Positions 26,231 through 34,741 of a stretch of 64,000 nucleotides of DNA are shown in pieces. The DNA lies in NCBI RefSeq assembly GCF_019104765.1, contig NZ_JAHRXJ010000001.1, positions 124,001-188,000 of the forward strand, written 5' to 3'. The notes beneath the pieces are model-generated. The model saw only the letters and a list, made by a program, of their open reading frames with translations, was not told the DNA's origin and did no database searches. The position numbers and the translations under genes were made by a program. The stretch comes from Synechococcus sp. HK05. Lineage in GTDB: Bacteria; Cyanobacteriota; Cyanobacteriia; PCC-6307; Cyanobiaceae. The first letter of the stretch is position 1, and each line of letters starts with the position of its first letter.

Positions 26231-26332
26231 TCAGAAGATCTGAGCGCGGGGGTTGCTCACGGTGGCGAGCTGAGCCTGGTGAAGGCGCTTGGCCTTCAGG
26301 ATCTGCGCGCGAATCAGAGCGAGGGTGTTCAT
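26231..26332 (-). CDS. 33-residue mini-protein
   Basis: An ORF too short for normal calling: ATG at 26332, then MNTLALIRAQILKAKRLHQA in the first 20 residues and a short tail ending PRAQIF. It is amphipathic and basic, with no transmembrane segment. Support comes from the dedicated terminator 27 bases downstream and the absence of any other gene in the 320-base gap. Codon choice looks like the neighbours (CTC, CGC, GCC). I cannot name a function. A second mini-ORF beginning with a similar MNT-F-AL lies upstream on the same strand (26405-26443). Confidence 0.55.
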   Translation of the reverse strand: MNTLALIRAQILKAKRLHQAQLATVSNPRAQIF

Positions 26333-26479
26333 GGCGGTGGCCTCAAGCTGGCAGCCCCGTTCCCTGCTGCCAAGGCGTGCGTCCCAAAGCTGGGATGAAC
26401 GTGATTAAACAGTAGCAACGGCTACCAGTGCAAAAGTGTTCATGGTGTACCCAGGCTTGGTTTTCCAAGTCACGTTTTG

Positions 26480-26950
26480 ATGTCTTGGCCTTCCGGCGTT
26501 GAACTCGGTCCCCGCTCCACGCTGTTGCTGCGCGCGCTCGCCCTGTTGCGCTGGCCTATCGCCCTGGTGGCCTCCACAGGGATCTTGGCCTGGGTGATCG
26601 CCACCGATGACGAAATGGTCCTGAAGGGACCCGTACGGGTGAGGCTCACGTTGGATCAGCCGTTGCCCGTGTCAGCGGCCGTGAGCGAGATTGAGGCTCC
26701 CATTCCCACCCAGCCTTTGCAGGCCACGGTGAAACTGCCGGATGGAGTGCAGCTGGCCACGCCCGTCGCGGTGCAGGTCCCTCAGCTGAGCAAGCCGTTG
26801 AAGGCGGAGGTGTCGGGTGCTGTGGCCGCCCAGGTGGCTGGGAGTGTGGCCGCCCAGGTGAGTGGGAGTGTGGATGCCACGGTGGATGGCGAAGTGGAAG
26901 CGGAGATTCCCAAGCCCATCAAGCACGAACGGATTCGCCTAGGCCTTTGA
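26480..26950 (+). CDS. Single-pass membrane protein with valine/alanine repeats (156 aa)
   Basis: One transmembrane helix near residues 20-42 (LRWPIALVASTGILAWVIAT) is followed by a periplasmic-side region of short degenerate repeats: VSGAVAAQ, VAGSVAAQ, VSGSVDAT, VDGEVEAEI, each six to eight residues. The pattern suggests a beta-solenoid or extended rod but I know no family. The ATG at 26480 is preferred to TTG at 26477. The repeated GCC-CAG-GTG codons make this stretch internally repetitive at DNA level. Confidence 0.65.
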   Translation: MSWPSGVELGPRSTLLLRALALLRWPIALVASTGILAWVIATDDEMVLKGPVRVRLTLDQPLPVSAAVSEIEAPIPTQPLQATVKLPDGVQLATPVAVQVPQLSKPLKAEVSGAVAAQVAGSVAAQVSGSVDATVDGEVEAEIPKPIKHERIRLGL

Positions 26951-26971
26951 GGGCGATCGCTGGTGAGCCAC

Positions 26972-26998
26972 AAAAAAACCCGGGTCGAACCCGGGTTT
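26972..26998 (-). terminator. Rho-independent terminator downstream of tRNA-Ala
   Basis: AAACCCGGGT pairs with ACCCGGGTTT around a CGA loop, with an A-run on the left making a T-tract on the minus strand. It sits seven bases beyond the tRNA 3' end and could terminate the tRNA or a lexA-tRNA read-through. Confidence 0.85.
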
Positions 26999-27004
26999 GC
27001 CGAA

Positions 27005-27077
27005 TGGAGCCAAGGAGACTCGAACTCCTGACCCCCTGCATGCCATGCAGGTGCTCTACCAGCTGAGCTATGGCCCC
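27005..27077 (-). tRNA. tRNA-Ala (anticodon GGC)
   Basis: The minus strand begins GGGGCCATAGCTCAG and ends with the acceptor strand TGGCTCC plus discriminator A; the acceptor helix is complete with one G-U pair. The anticodon stem CCTGC/GCAGG encloses ATGGCAT, giving anticodon GGC. The T-loop reads GTTCGAGTC. The 3' CCA is not encoded. Length is 73 bases. It lies downstream of lexA on the same strand. Confidence 0.97.
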
Positions 27078-27185
27078 TTTTGGATCGATGAGCAAGCCGG
27101 GAGCTGGAAATCCCGGATGGCCTTTCAGCCGTGCCGTTTCGATGCAGAGAGCTTACACCGCAGGGGGTGCGGGCGGGTTGGTCGC

Positions 27186-27803
27186 CTAAACCTGGCGCCA
27201 GACGGCCACCAGTTTTCCCTGCACGGCCACCTGTTCGGCGTCGAGCACGATCGGCTCGTAGGCGGGGTTGGCTGCTTCGAGTCGCACCTCGCGCCCGTCG
27301 CGGTGAAAGTGCTTGAGCGTGGTGCCGCTGCCAGGTACCAGGGCGCTCACGATGGTGCCGTTCCGCAGGCGGCTGGGTTCCGGCACGGGCTCCATCAGCA
27401 CCACATCGCCGTCGGCGATGTGGGCATCCACCATGGAGTCGCCGTTCACGGTGAGGGCGAACAGGCCGCGGGTTTCCAGCACGGGTGCCAGGTCGATCCG
27501 TTCGCTCACATCGTCGAAGGTTTCCACCAGGCCGCCTGCGGCCACGGCGCCGAGCACAGGGATGCCAGGGGTGAGCTCCCCCAGGAGCTGAAGGGTGCGC
27601 GCCTGCCCCTCCTGCCAGGTGATCCACCCTTTCTGCTGCAGGTGGCGCAGGCGGCTCTGCACCGGTGCCGGCGAACGCAGGCCCATTGCCTGCATCATCT
27701 GCCGAATGGAGGGACTGTGGCGGTGTTCACCGATGAAGCTCGCCAGCCAGTCGTACAGCTCCTGCTGGGCGGATGTGAGCGGTTCAGGGGTTCCGGCGGG
27801 CAC
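27186..27803 (-). CDS. lexA: LexA repressor
   Basis: A 205-residue LexA: the winged helix (SPSIRQMMQAMGLRSPAPVQ) at residues 30-49, the self-cleavage site Ala89-Gly90, catalytic Ser123 (NGDSMVDAHI) and Lys164 (TTLKHF). It therefore has the residues needed for RecA-stimulated autocleavage, unlike some cyanobacterial LexA proteins that lack them. A near-perfect LexA box lies about 21 bases upstream of the ATG, so autoregulation is likely. No other SOS box was recognised in the window. Confidence 0.95.
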   Translation of the reverse strand: MPAGTPEPLTSAQQELYDWLASFIGEHRHSPSIRQMMQAMGLRSPAPVQSRLRHLQQKGWITWQEGQARTLQLLGELTPGIPVLGAVAAGGLVETFDDVSERIDLAPVLETRGLFALTVNGDSMVDAHIADGDVVLMEPVPEPSRLRNGTIVSALVPGSGTTLKHFHRDGREVRLEAANPAYEPIVLDAEQVAVQGKLVAVWRQV

Positions 27804-27823
27804 CAGGCAATGCGGTCGGCGTC

Positions 27824-27837
27824 AATACATTTGTACC
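27824..27837 (-). promoter_or_regulatory. LexA box upstream of lexA
   Basis: On the minus strand the site reads GGTACAAATGTATT. The cyanobacterial LexA consensus RGTACNNNDGTWCB is matched at all defined positions but one. It ends about 21 bases before the lexA start, the usual place for autorepression. Confidence 0.75.
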
Positions 27838-27868
27838 GCTCGAGCTGTTGCTTGGCAAGCGGTGCTTG

Positions 27869-29110
27869 TCATGGGGTGATTGGGTCGAGTGGTGGCGGCG
27901 GAGGCGGCAGCAGCAGTGGTGGCAGGGCAGGGCTGGCTGCTGGTGCTACGGCAGGGATCTGTGGGGTTTGGGGCGGAAGCATGTGCCGAAGCCCTTGGAT
28001 GCGTTCGGTTGCTGGTTCGGGGCCAAGGCTCCAGAGGCTTTCCAGGTAGAAGAAGCCGGTTCCAAGTCCTTGCTGGCGGTTGGCGTTGACCTTCTCCTGG
28101 ATCAGTGGCAGTGGGGTGGGGCGGTTGCGTTGGCCGCTCAGCAGCGCAATGGCCGTGGGGATTCGCTCGCGGGCTTCCAGCACTTCTGGCTTGCTCAGCT
28201 GGGGGAGATAACTGGCGAGATCCGGCCTGTAGATCTGGATAAGCAGTTCATCGGCCACGCCGGTCTGCACCCAACGCCGCCAATCCTGCAGTTGGAGTTT
28301 GTATGCAAAGTCGTAGTAGTTCGGAGAGATCGACACGATGGCGCCAGGCCTGGCTGCGCGAATGGCCTGACTTAGGCGCTGCATGAAGGCGGTCAGCCGA
28401 TCCGCACGCCATTTCACCCAGGCCGGATCCTCTGGGTTATCTGGTGGTGTCTTGCCGGTGTCTTTGCGATAGAGCTCCACGGTGAATGGGTCGTAGCCAA
28501 ACTCCCGAGGCAGGCTCATGTGGTCATCGAATTGGATGCCCTCAGCCCCGTATTGGTTCACCACCTCGAGCACGAGATCGGTGATCAATTGCTGCACCTC
28601 GGGGCGGAAGGGATTCAGCCACACCACTTCCCCAGCGGCACTGATCGAGGTGAGGCTGCCGTCGCGCTTCTGGGTAAGCCAGCTTCGGTGTTGCTTGGCC
28701 ACCTCTGAATCGGGGGGTGCCATGAAGCCGAATTCAAACCAGGGCAGCACCTTGAGCCCACGCTTGCGGCTTGCGCTGATGAGTTCACCGATTACATCCT
28801 GTCCCTGCAGGCCGCGGTAGGTGAAGGTCTGAAAGCCCCTGTTTTCGCTCAGTTGGCTGGGGTAATACGCCATACCCCCGTTCCACACCACCACGTAGAG
28901 GCGGTTGAGGTGCAGATCGGCCAATTGATTCACCGTGGCCTGCATCCGCTCTCGGTCGCGCAGCACGGGCATGTCGTTGGCGGTCAGCCAAACACCGCGC
29001 AGCTCCTCTTGCCCAAGCGCTGGCGGCTGCCAAGGCACCAGCCAGGAGCACAGCAACGCTGCTACTAGGGCTTTCAGCTTGGGTTGTCGCAGCAGAAGCG
29101 GGTGTGCCAC
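27869..29110 (-). CDS. Secreted glycoside-hydrolase-like (GHL10/DUF187) protein
   Basis: A 413-residue protein from GTG 29110 with an N-terminal signal (LKALVAALLCSWLVPWQPPALG). The core is a TIM-barrel of the glycosyl-hydrolase-like 10 type: RGVWLTANDMPV, LNRLYVVVWNGG, RGLKVLPWFEFGFM, GIQFDDHMSLP and VSISPNYYDFAY. The Asp-Asp of IQFDDH is the likely active-site element. A Pro-rich tail of ~40 residues closes it. Substrate is unknown; relatives are often envelope or exopolysaccharide associated. The start lies 11 bases after the argF stop, so they are probably co-transcribed. Confidence 0.82.
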   Translation of the reverse strand: MAHPLLLRQPKLKALVAALLCSWLVPWQPPALGQEELRGVWLTANDMPVLRDRERMQATVNQLADLHLNRLYVVVWNGGMAYYPSQLSENRGFQTFTYRGLQGQDVIGELISASRKRGLKVLPWFEFGFMAPPDSEVAKQHRSWLTQKRDGSLTSISAAGEVVWLNPFRPEVQQLITDLVLEVVNQYGAEGIQFDDHMSLPREFGYDPFTVELYRKDTGKTPPDNPEDPAWVKWRADRLTAFMQRLSQAIRAARPGAIVSISPNYYDFAYKLQLQDWRRWVQTGVADELLIQIYRPDLASYLPQLSKPEVLEARERIPTAIALLSGQRNRPTPLPLIQEKVNANRQQGLGTGFFYLESLWSLGPEPATERIQGLRHMLPPQTPQIPAVAPAASPALPPLLLPPPPPPLDPITP

Positions 29111-29120
29111 GCCCCGAACG

Positions 29121-30092
29121 TTAGGGAGAGTTGGTGGCTCCTTTGGTGCCGCCCAGGAGTGCCGCCAGCAGGGCCTGTTGGGCGTGCAGGCGGTTTTCGG
29201 CTTGATCAAAGATGCGGCTGTTGCTGCCTTCCATGGCGCCGGCACTGATCTCCAGGCCGCGGTAGGCGGGCAGACAGTGCAGCACGATGGCGCGCGGGTC
29301 GGCCTCGGCCACCAGCTCCTCGTTGAGGCACCAGCCGGCGAAGGCGCGTTCCCGTTCAGCCTTCTCCTCCTCCTGGCCCATGGAGGCCCACACATCGGTG
29401 TAAAGAGCATGGGAGCCGCGCACGGCGGCCACGGGCTCGTGCAGCACCTCGATCGCGCAGCGGTCGCCCGCGAGCTGTTGAGCCTGCTGCAGCACTGCTG
29501 CGTCGGGCTCGTAGCCCTTGGGGCAGCCCACCCGCACATTCACGCCCAGCAGCGCGCCGCACAGCATCAGCGAGTGGGCCACGTTGTTGCCATCACCCAC
29601 ATAGGAGAGGGTCAGCCCCGGCAGCGCGCCGAAGGCTTCCTGGAGGGTGAGGAAATCGGCCAGTGCCTGGCAGGGATGTTCCAGATCGGTGAGGGCGTTG
29701 ATCACCGGGATTGAGGCCCAATGGGCGTACTCCGCCAGCTCCTCCTGGGCGAAGGTGCGGATCGCCAGGGCATCCACGTAGCGGCTGAGAACCCGTGCTG
29801 TGTCAGCCACGGGTTCTCCCCGGCCCACCTGGCTCACTTGGGGGTTGAGGTCGATGGTCTGCCCACCCAGGCGCGCCATCGCCACGGTGAAGCTCACCCG
29901 GGTGCGCGTGGAGGCCTTGCTGAAGATCAGGCCAAGCGTGCGGCCTGCCAGGTCGATCCGCGTGCGCCCGGCTTTGAGGTCGGCAGCGAGCTGCAGCAGT
30001 GCGGCCGTCTGCTCGGCGCTGGCGTCGGTGGAGGAGAGAAAGTCGCGCCCTTTCAGCTCCGCCAAGGCGGGGTAGCCGCTGCTGGCAGCCAT
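29121..30092 (-). CDS. argF: Ornithine carbamoyltransferase
   Basis: Forms citrulline from ornithine and carbamoyl phosphate in arginine synthesis. Motifs: FSKASTRTRVSF (STRT carbamoyl-phosphate loop), HPCQALADFLT, DGNNVAHSL and the ornithine motif VLHCLPAYRG. Length is 323 residues from the ATG at 30092; an in-frame start at 30110 adds six. Its stop is 11 bases from the downstream glycoside-hydrolase-like gene. Upstream lies a strong hairpin between this gene and ftsH. Confidence 0.96.
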   Translation of the reverse strand: MAASSGYPALAELKGRDFLSSTDASAEQTAALLQLAADLKAGRTRIDLAGRTLGLIFSKASTRTRVSFTVAMARLGGQTIDLNPQVSQVGRGEPVADTARVLSRYVDALAIRTFAQEELAEYAHWASIPVINALTDLEHPCQALADFLTLQEAFGALPGLTLSYVGDGNNVAHSLMLCGALLGVNVRVGCPKGYEPDAAVLQQAQQLAGDRCAIEVLHEPVAAVRGSHALYTDVWASMGQEEEKAERERAFAGWCLNEELVAEADPRAIVLHCLPAYRGLEISAGAMEGSNSRIFDQAENRLHAQQALLAALLGGTKGATNSP

Positions 30093-30178
30093 CGGCCCTT
30101 CTTCAAACAACCCTTATCCGGGATGAGGGGCCCCGCCGTCAAGTCTTTCGATGGGTTGGTGTGGTGTCCAAGCAATTG

Positions 30179-30213
30179 TCCGCCAGGGATATCCACGGAT
30201 ATCCACTGGCGGA
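30179..30213. repeat. Long imperfect hairpin between ftsH and argF
   Basis: TCCGCCAG-GGATATCC, a two-base centre AC, then GGATATCC-A-CTGGCGGA. Because GGATATCC is self-complementary the whole element folds into a 16-pair stem with one bulged A. There is no T-tract in either direction, so it is not a standard terminator. It lies 38 bases past the ftsH stop on the minus strand. Confidence 0.75.
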
Positions 30214-30250
30214 TAGCGGCACAGCAACAGTGCGGTGAAGCGGCGCCGGA

Positions 30251-32131
30251 TCAGGCGATCGCCACTGCCTCCTCAGGCATCACGCTGCTGGCCAGCAGGT
30301 CCTTGAGGTCGTCGCCCTCAATCACTTCCTTCTCCAGGATCTGCTGGGAGATGCTCTCCAGAAGATCACGGTTGTGGTGCAGGATCGAGAGGGCCCGGTC
30401 GTGGGCGCGGTCCACCAGGGTGCGCACCTCCTTGTCGATGGCCTGGGCCGTGGCATCACTCACCACCCGGCGCGGGTTGTTGCCGCCGCCGAGGAAGCGA
30501 CTGCCGCCCTGCTTGTCGTAGGCGAGGGGGCCGAGCACGTCGCTCATGCCGTAGGTGCCCACCATCTGCTCGGCGATGTCGGTGGCGCGTTGCAGGTCGT
30601 TGGCGGCGCCGGTGGTGACAGCTCCGAACACGATCTCTTCGGCACTGCGGCCGCCCAGCAGCGTGGCGATCTGGCCTTCGAGGTCTTCCTTGGAATTGAG
30701 GAAGCGCTCTTCGGTGGGGAGCTGCAGCGTGTAGCCGAGGGCGGCCATACCGCGGGGCACGATGGAGATCTTGGCCACCTTGCTGCCGCCAGGCATGAGG
30801 TGTCCCACGATCGCGTGGCCCACTTCGTGGTAGGCCACCACTTTCTTCTCGTCGGGCTGGAGCACGCGGCTCTTCTTCTCCAGACCAGCCACCACCCGCT
30901 CGATCGCCTCATTGAGATCGCCCTGTTCCACAGAGGTGCGTTTGCTCCGGGCGGCCAGGAGTGCAGCCTCGTTCACCAGGTTGGCCAGGTCGGCGCCCGA
31001 AAAGCCGCTCGTGGCCTGAGCGAGCTTGTCGAGATCCACGCCTGGGGCCAGCTTCACCTTGCGGGCATAGATATCGAGGATCGTCTTACGGCCGGAGAGG
31101 TCGGGTCGATCCACCAGCACCTGGCGGTCGAAGCGGCCGGGGCGCAGCAGAGCGGCGTCGAGGGTTTCGGGCTGGTTGGTGGCGGCCAGCACGATCACCG
31201 GCTTGTCCTTGGCGGCAAAGCCATCCATCTCGGTGAGCAGCTGGTTGAGCGTCTGCTCGCGCTCATCGTTGCCGCCAACCACACCCATCGAGCCGGCACG
31301 GCTCTTGCCGATGGCATCGAGTTCGTCGATGAAAATGATGCATGGCGCTTTCTTCTTGGCTTCTTCAAACAGATCGCGCACACGGGCTGCGCCGGCGCCC
31401 ACGAACAGCTCCACAAATTCCGAGCCGCTGATGATGAAGAAGGGCACGCCCGCTTCACCGGCCACGGCTTTGGAGAGCAGGGTTTTGCCCGTGCCGGGAG
31501 GACCCACCAGCAGCACGCCCTTGGGAATGCGGGCGCCGATGGCGGTGTAACGCTCCGGAGTTTTGAGGAAATCAACGATCTCGGTGAGTTCCTGTTTGGC
31601 CTCATCTACACCGGCCACATCGGCGAAGGTGACGCGCGATTCCTCATCGGGCACATACACCTTGGCTTTGCTCTTGGTGAAGCTCAGCGCGCCCTGGGCA
31701 CCGCCCATCGAGCGGCGCGCGAAGAACTGGAGCACCAGGATGAAGATCAGCGGCGGAACGATCCAGCTGAGGGCCGTGGTGATGAAGCTGGGCTTTTGGG
31801 GCGGGGCCGCGGCGAACTCCACACCGTGCTCCTCAAGCCGCTTCGGCAGATCCATGTCGAAGATCGGCGTGGTGGCCAGCACCGAGGGGGCTCCATCGGC
31901 GGGCGCCTCCTTCAGTTCGTAGCGGATCTGTTCCTGGGTGATGTAGGCGCGGCGCACGTTGCCGTCGTCCACCTGGCTCACAAACAGCGAGTAGGGAACG
32001 CGGGGCACCTGCTGCATGCCCTGATTGGGTAGGAAGCTGCTCACCAGCAGCAGCACCCCAAATCCGATCAGCACCAGGTTGACGATGCCGAACCGCCGAT
32101 TCGGGGGCGTGTCGTCCTTGCGGATAGGCAT
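30251..32131 (-). CDS. ftsH: ATP-dependent zinc metalloprotease FtsH
   Basis: A membrane AAA protease that, in cyanobacteria, degrades damaged photosystem II D1 and other membrane proteins. Two N-terminal transmembrane helices (residues ~18-38, ~110-130), Walker A GPPGTGKT, Walker [10 protein letters not shown], the second region of homology with [19 protein letters not shown], and the zinc site HEVGH. Length 626. The ATG at 32131 is used. It is a housekeeping paralogue; the window does not say which of the several cyanobacterial FtsH proteins it is. Confidence 0.96.
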   Translation of the reverse strand: MPIRKDDTPPNRRFGIVNLVLIGFGVLLLVSSFLPNQGMQQVPRVPYSLFVSQVDDGNVRRAYITQEQIRYELKEAPADGAPSVLATTPIFDMDLPKRLEEHGVEFAAAPPQKPSFITTALSWIVPPLIFILVLQFFARRSMGGAQGALSFTKSKAKVYVPDEESRVTFADVAGVDEAKQELTEIVDFLKTPERYTAIGARIPKGVLLVGPPGTGKTLLSKAVAGEAGVPFFIISGSEFVELFVGAGAARVRDLFEEAKKKAPCIIFIDELDAIGKSRAGSMGVVGGNDEREQTLNQLLTEMDGFAAKDKPVIVLAATNQPETLDAALLRPGRFDRQVLVDRPDLSGRKTILDIYARKVKLAPGVDLDKLAQATSGFSGADLANLVNEAALLAARSKRTSVEQGDLNEAIERVVAGLEKKSRVLQPDEKKVVAYHEVGHAIVGHLMPGGSKVAKISIVPRGMAALGYTLQLPTEERFLNSKEDLEGQIATLLGGRSAEEIVFGAVTTGAANDLQRATDIAEQMVGTYGMSDVLGPLAYDKQGGSRFLGGGNNPRRVVSDATAQAIDKEVRTLVDRAHDRALSILHHNRDLLESISQQILEKEVIEGDDLKDLLASSVMPEEAVAIA

Positions 32132-32216
32132 GCGCAGCTAGCCGTAATGGCCACCAAACTAAGGGCCACCCACGGCTCTCATGGTGGGTGAGAACCGAAC
32201 GGGAGCTGTTCGCGCC

Positions 32217-32882
32217 GTGTGTGGTCGTTATTCCCTCACCGCTCGCCTCGATCAGCTGCTGCCGCGCCTGCAGGGTGAGCTGCCATTGGGGCTGGAGAGC
32301 TACTACGCCCCGAGGCCGCTGATCGCCCCAGGTGAGCCGGTGTTGGCGCTGCGGCAGGAGCATGGCCTGCTGCAGCCAGCCTTGATGCTGTGGGGGTTGC
32401 TGCCGGAGTGGAGTAAGGACCCGCTGGGCGGGCCGCGACCCTTCAATGCCCGCGCTGAAACCGTGGCGGAGAAGGCCAGCTTTCGCGGCGCCTGGCGCCA
32501 TCGGCGCTGCTTGTTGCCAGCGGATGCCTTTTTCGAGAAGGGCCATCGCATCCAGCGCTGTGATGGCGATCTGTTTTGGCTGGCCGGCATCTGGGATCGC
32601 TGGATCGGCCCCGATGGCAGCGAGGTGGAGAGCTGTTGCGTGCTCACCACGGCGCCGAATGCCTTGGTGGCTCCGCTGCACAACCGCATGCCGGTGATCC
32701 TTCCCAACGGTCTTGAGCAGGCCTGGTTAGAGGCCAGGGATGGCCCGGGCCTGCGCGTGCTGGAGCCGTTGCTGGCTGGGTGGGATCCCGCTGGCTGGGT
32801 GGCGGAGCCACCCCGATCCAAGCCCCCTCAGCGCCGCGCTGATCACGAAGACGGACCGCAGCAGTTGCCGCTCTTCTCCTGA
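32217..32882 (+). CDS. SRAP-family protein (HMCES/YedK-like abasic-site crosslinker)
   Basis: SRAP proteins form a thiazolidine bond with abasic sites in single-stranded DNA through Cys2. Translation from GTG at 32217 puts the Cys at position 2 (M-CGRYSLT), which fixes this start over the ATG at 32181. Other active-site elements are FNARAET (Asn/Arg/Glu), AFFEKG (Glu) and LHNRMPV (His). At 221 residues it is the normal size. Divergent from ftsH. No LexA box was seen upstream. Confidence 0.93.
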   Translation: MCGRYSLTARLDQLLPRLQGELPLGLESYYAPRPLIAPGEPVLALRQEHGLLQPALMLWGLLPEWSKDPLGGPRPFNARAETVAEKASFRGAWRHRRCLLPADAFFEKGHRIQRCDGDLFWLAGIWDRWIGPDGSEVESCCVLTTAPNALVAPLHNRMPVILPNGLEQAWLEARDGPGLRVLEPLLAGWDPAGWVAEPPRSKPPQRRADHEDGPQQLPLFS

Positions 32883-32918
32883 TCCCCACAATGACCGCAG
32901 TACGAAGACACGCTGCGC

Positions 32919-33665
32919 GTGAAAGGGCCGTCCCTGCGTCGCCGGCAGCACGGTTACGTGAGCCTGCTGCTCACCTGTCTGGGGGTGATGGCTTGCTTGA
33001 TGCTTCCCCACGGGTTGCGTCAGTTGGCGGCGGTGGGCTATCTGGCGCTCCCGCTGGTTTTGCTGCGCACCCTGGGTTTACGCATTGACGAGGGGTCTTG
33101 GCCCACCCTGCGCATGCACGTCTACCGCTTCTTGGCCTTGGTCACCTGGGTGACCTCGTTGGTTTGGTATCTCACGCCGCTGTCGCATCGCAGCACGGGT
33201 GTGCCGCTCCTGCTGTTGTGGGCCCTGCTGGTGCTCTGGAGCTGCGAACGACTGGTTCGCATGCTGGCCCTGGAGCGTCGCATCAATCGTGAGGTGCTGT
33301 TTGGAGCCCTGGCGGGTTATCTGCTCCTCGGTTTGGCCGCTGGCCTGCTGTTCAGCGCCTTGGAAACGGTGGTGCCGGGCAGCTTTGCCGCCTCCCGCGT
33401 GATAGACGCTCCGGTGTTGCGCTGGCATGGCGCCCATGCCAATCCCGCTAGTCCTGTGTGGGCGGTGGATTTTGTTGAACTCAACTACTTCGCCTTCGTG
33501 ACCCTCACCACCACGGGCTACGGCGATATTCATCCGGTGACGCCGCAGACGCAGATGCTCTGCGTGATGGTGGCGATCACGGGCACCTTGTATCTGGCGA
33601 TGGTGATGGGGGTGTTGATCAGCCGCTACACCGCTCGTGATGTGGAGGATGAGCTCGAGAATTAG
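32919..33665 (+). CDS. Potassium channel family protein
   Basis: A 248-residue membrane protein with four or five hydrophobic segments before the pore loop. The selectivity filter TTTGYGD sits at ~residue 200 in FVTLTTTGYGDIHPVTPQTQ, flanked by an inner helix ending MGVLISRYTARD. No cytoplasmic ligand domain follows, so gating is unclear. Start is GTG 32919. It follows the SRAP gene by 36 bases and converges with ribD, whose stop overlaps by four bases. Confidence 0.88.
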   Translation: MKGPSLRRRQHGYVSLLLTCLGVMACLMLPHGLRQLAAVGYLALPLVLLRTLGLRIDEGSWPTLRMHVYRFLALVTWVTSLVWYLTPLSHRSTGVPLLLLWALLVLWSCERLVRMLALERRINREVLFGALAGYLLLGLAAGLLFSALETVVPGSFAASRVIDAPVLRWHGAHANPASPVWAVDFVELNYFAFVTLTTTGYGDIHPVTPQTQMLCVMVAITGTLYLAMVMGVLISRYTARDVEDELEN

Positions 33666-34741
33666 AGACTGAGCTCCAGCAGGCAGTCGTCGCCGAGTTG
33701 CTGGAGCCGCGTTGTCGGCCATGGCACCGCCTGGTTGACATCCACGAAGCCCAGATCACCCAGGGGGGTTCGAGCCGGTGTGCCGCCCAGCAGCTTGGGG
33801 GCCAGCACTGCCGCCACCTGCTGCACGCAGCCCTGCTGGAGGGCGGCGGCCGCCAGCTCCGGCCCGCATTCCCACAGCGCCTGATTGCAGCCCCGCTGGC
33901 CAAGGGCTTCCAGCAGCTCTAGCGGTTCGCAGCGCTCGAGCACCAAGCGCTCCACCCCCAGGGCATCGAGGCGGAACCGCGCGGCCGCGGGGGCGTCGTA
34001 GCCATGCACCACCAGGGTGGGTGCGAGGGTTTGATCCCAGAGCTGGGCCTGTTGGGGCAGATCCAGGCTGCGGCTGATCACCACGCGCAACGGTTCAGGT
34101 GTGCGTTGGCCCCGGGAGGTGAGCAAAGGGTTGTCGGCCCGCACGGTGCCGCCGCCCACGATCACCGCATCGCACTGGGCTCGCAAGCGGTGCACCCAGG
34201 CGCGGGCATCGGGCCCGGAAATCCACTGGCTCGAGCCGTTGGGCAGGGCTGTGCGGCCATCGAGGCTCATGGCCCACTTGAGCAGGCCTAGAGGCCGGCC
34301 TTGTTCCACCCGGTGCAGGAAGCCGCGATTGAGGGTGCGGGCTTCGGCTTCACACACCTCTTCCACCACTTCAACGCCGGCCTCCCTCAACTGGGCGAGC
34401 CCCTGGCCAGCCACGCGGGGATCGGGATCGCGCATCGCCACCACCACCCGCGCCACCCCTGCCCTCAGCAACGCCTCAGTGCAGGGTGGGGTGCGGCCGT
34501 GATGGCAGCACGGTTCGAGGGTGACCACCGCCGTTCCTCCCCTGGCCCGCTGCCCCGCCTGGCGCAGGGCATGCACCTCGGCGTGGGGGGTGCCGGCCCG
34601 TTGATGGAAGCCTTCCCCTACCAGTTGGCCGGCGGCATCGAGCACCACGCAGCCCACCAAGGGATTGGGGCTTGTGCGGCCGCTGCCCAGGGCGGCCAGC
34701 TGCAGCGCCCGTTGCATCCAGGGCCGCCAGGGGCTGCTCAT
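33662..34741 (-). CDS. ribD: Bifunctional riboflavin biosynthesis deaminase/reductase
   Basis: RibD deaminates then reduces the pyrimidine intermediate of riboflavin synthesis. The N-terminal deaminase shows HAEVHALRQAG and PCCHHGRTPPCTEALL (zinc Cys/His); the C-terminal reductase starts at KWAMSLDGRTALPNGSSQWISG. Length 359 residues from the ATG at 34741, which overlaps the upstream stop by four bases (ATGA). The longer upstream frame is rejected as shadow of the DUF3122-like gene. Confidence 0.94.
   Translation of the reverse strand: MSSPWRPWMQRALQLAALGSGRTSPNPLVGCVVLDAAGQLVGEGFHQRAGTPHAEVHALRQAGQRARGGTAVVTLEPCCHHGRTPPCTEALLRAGVARVVVAMRDPDPRVAGQGLAQLREAGVEVVEEVCEAEARTLNRGFLHRVEQGRPLGLLKWAMSLDGRTALPNGSSQWISGPDARAWVHRLRAQCDAVIVGGGTVRADNPLLTSRGQRTPEPLRVVISRSLDLPQQAQLWDQTLAPTLVVHGYDAPAAARFRLDALGVERLVLERCEPLELLEALGQRGCNQALWECGPELAAAALQQGCVQQVAAVLAPKLLGGTPARTPLGDLGFVDVNQAVPWPTTRLQQLGDDCLLELSL

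Noticed and set aside
26456..26469. CTTGG-TTTT-CCAAG inverted repeat before the 156-residue protein
   Set aside because: Only five-base arms; expected by chance in a window this size and not linked to a recognisable motif.
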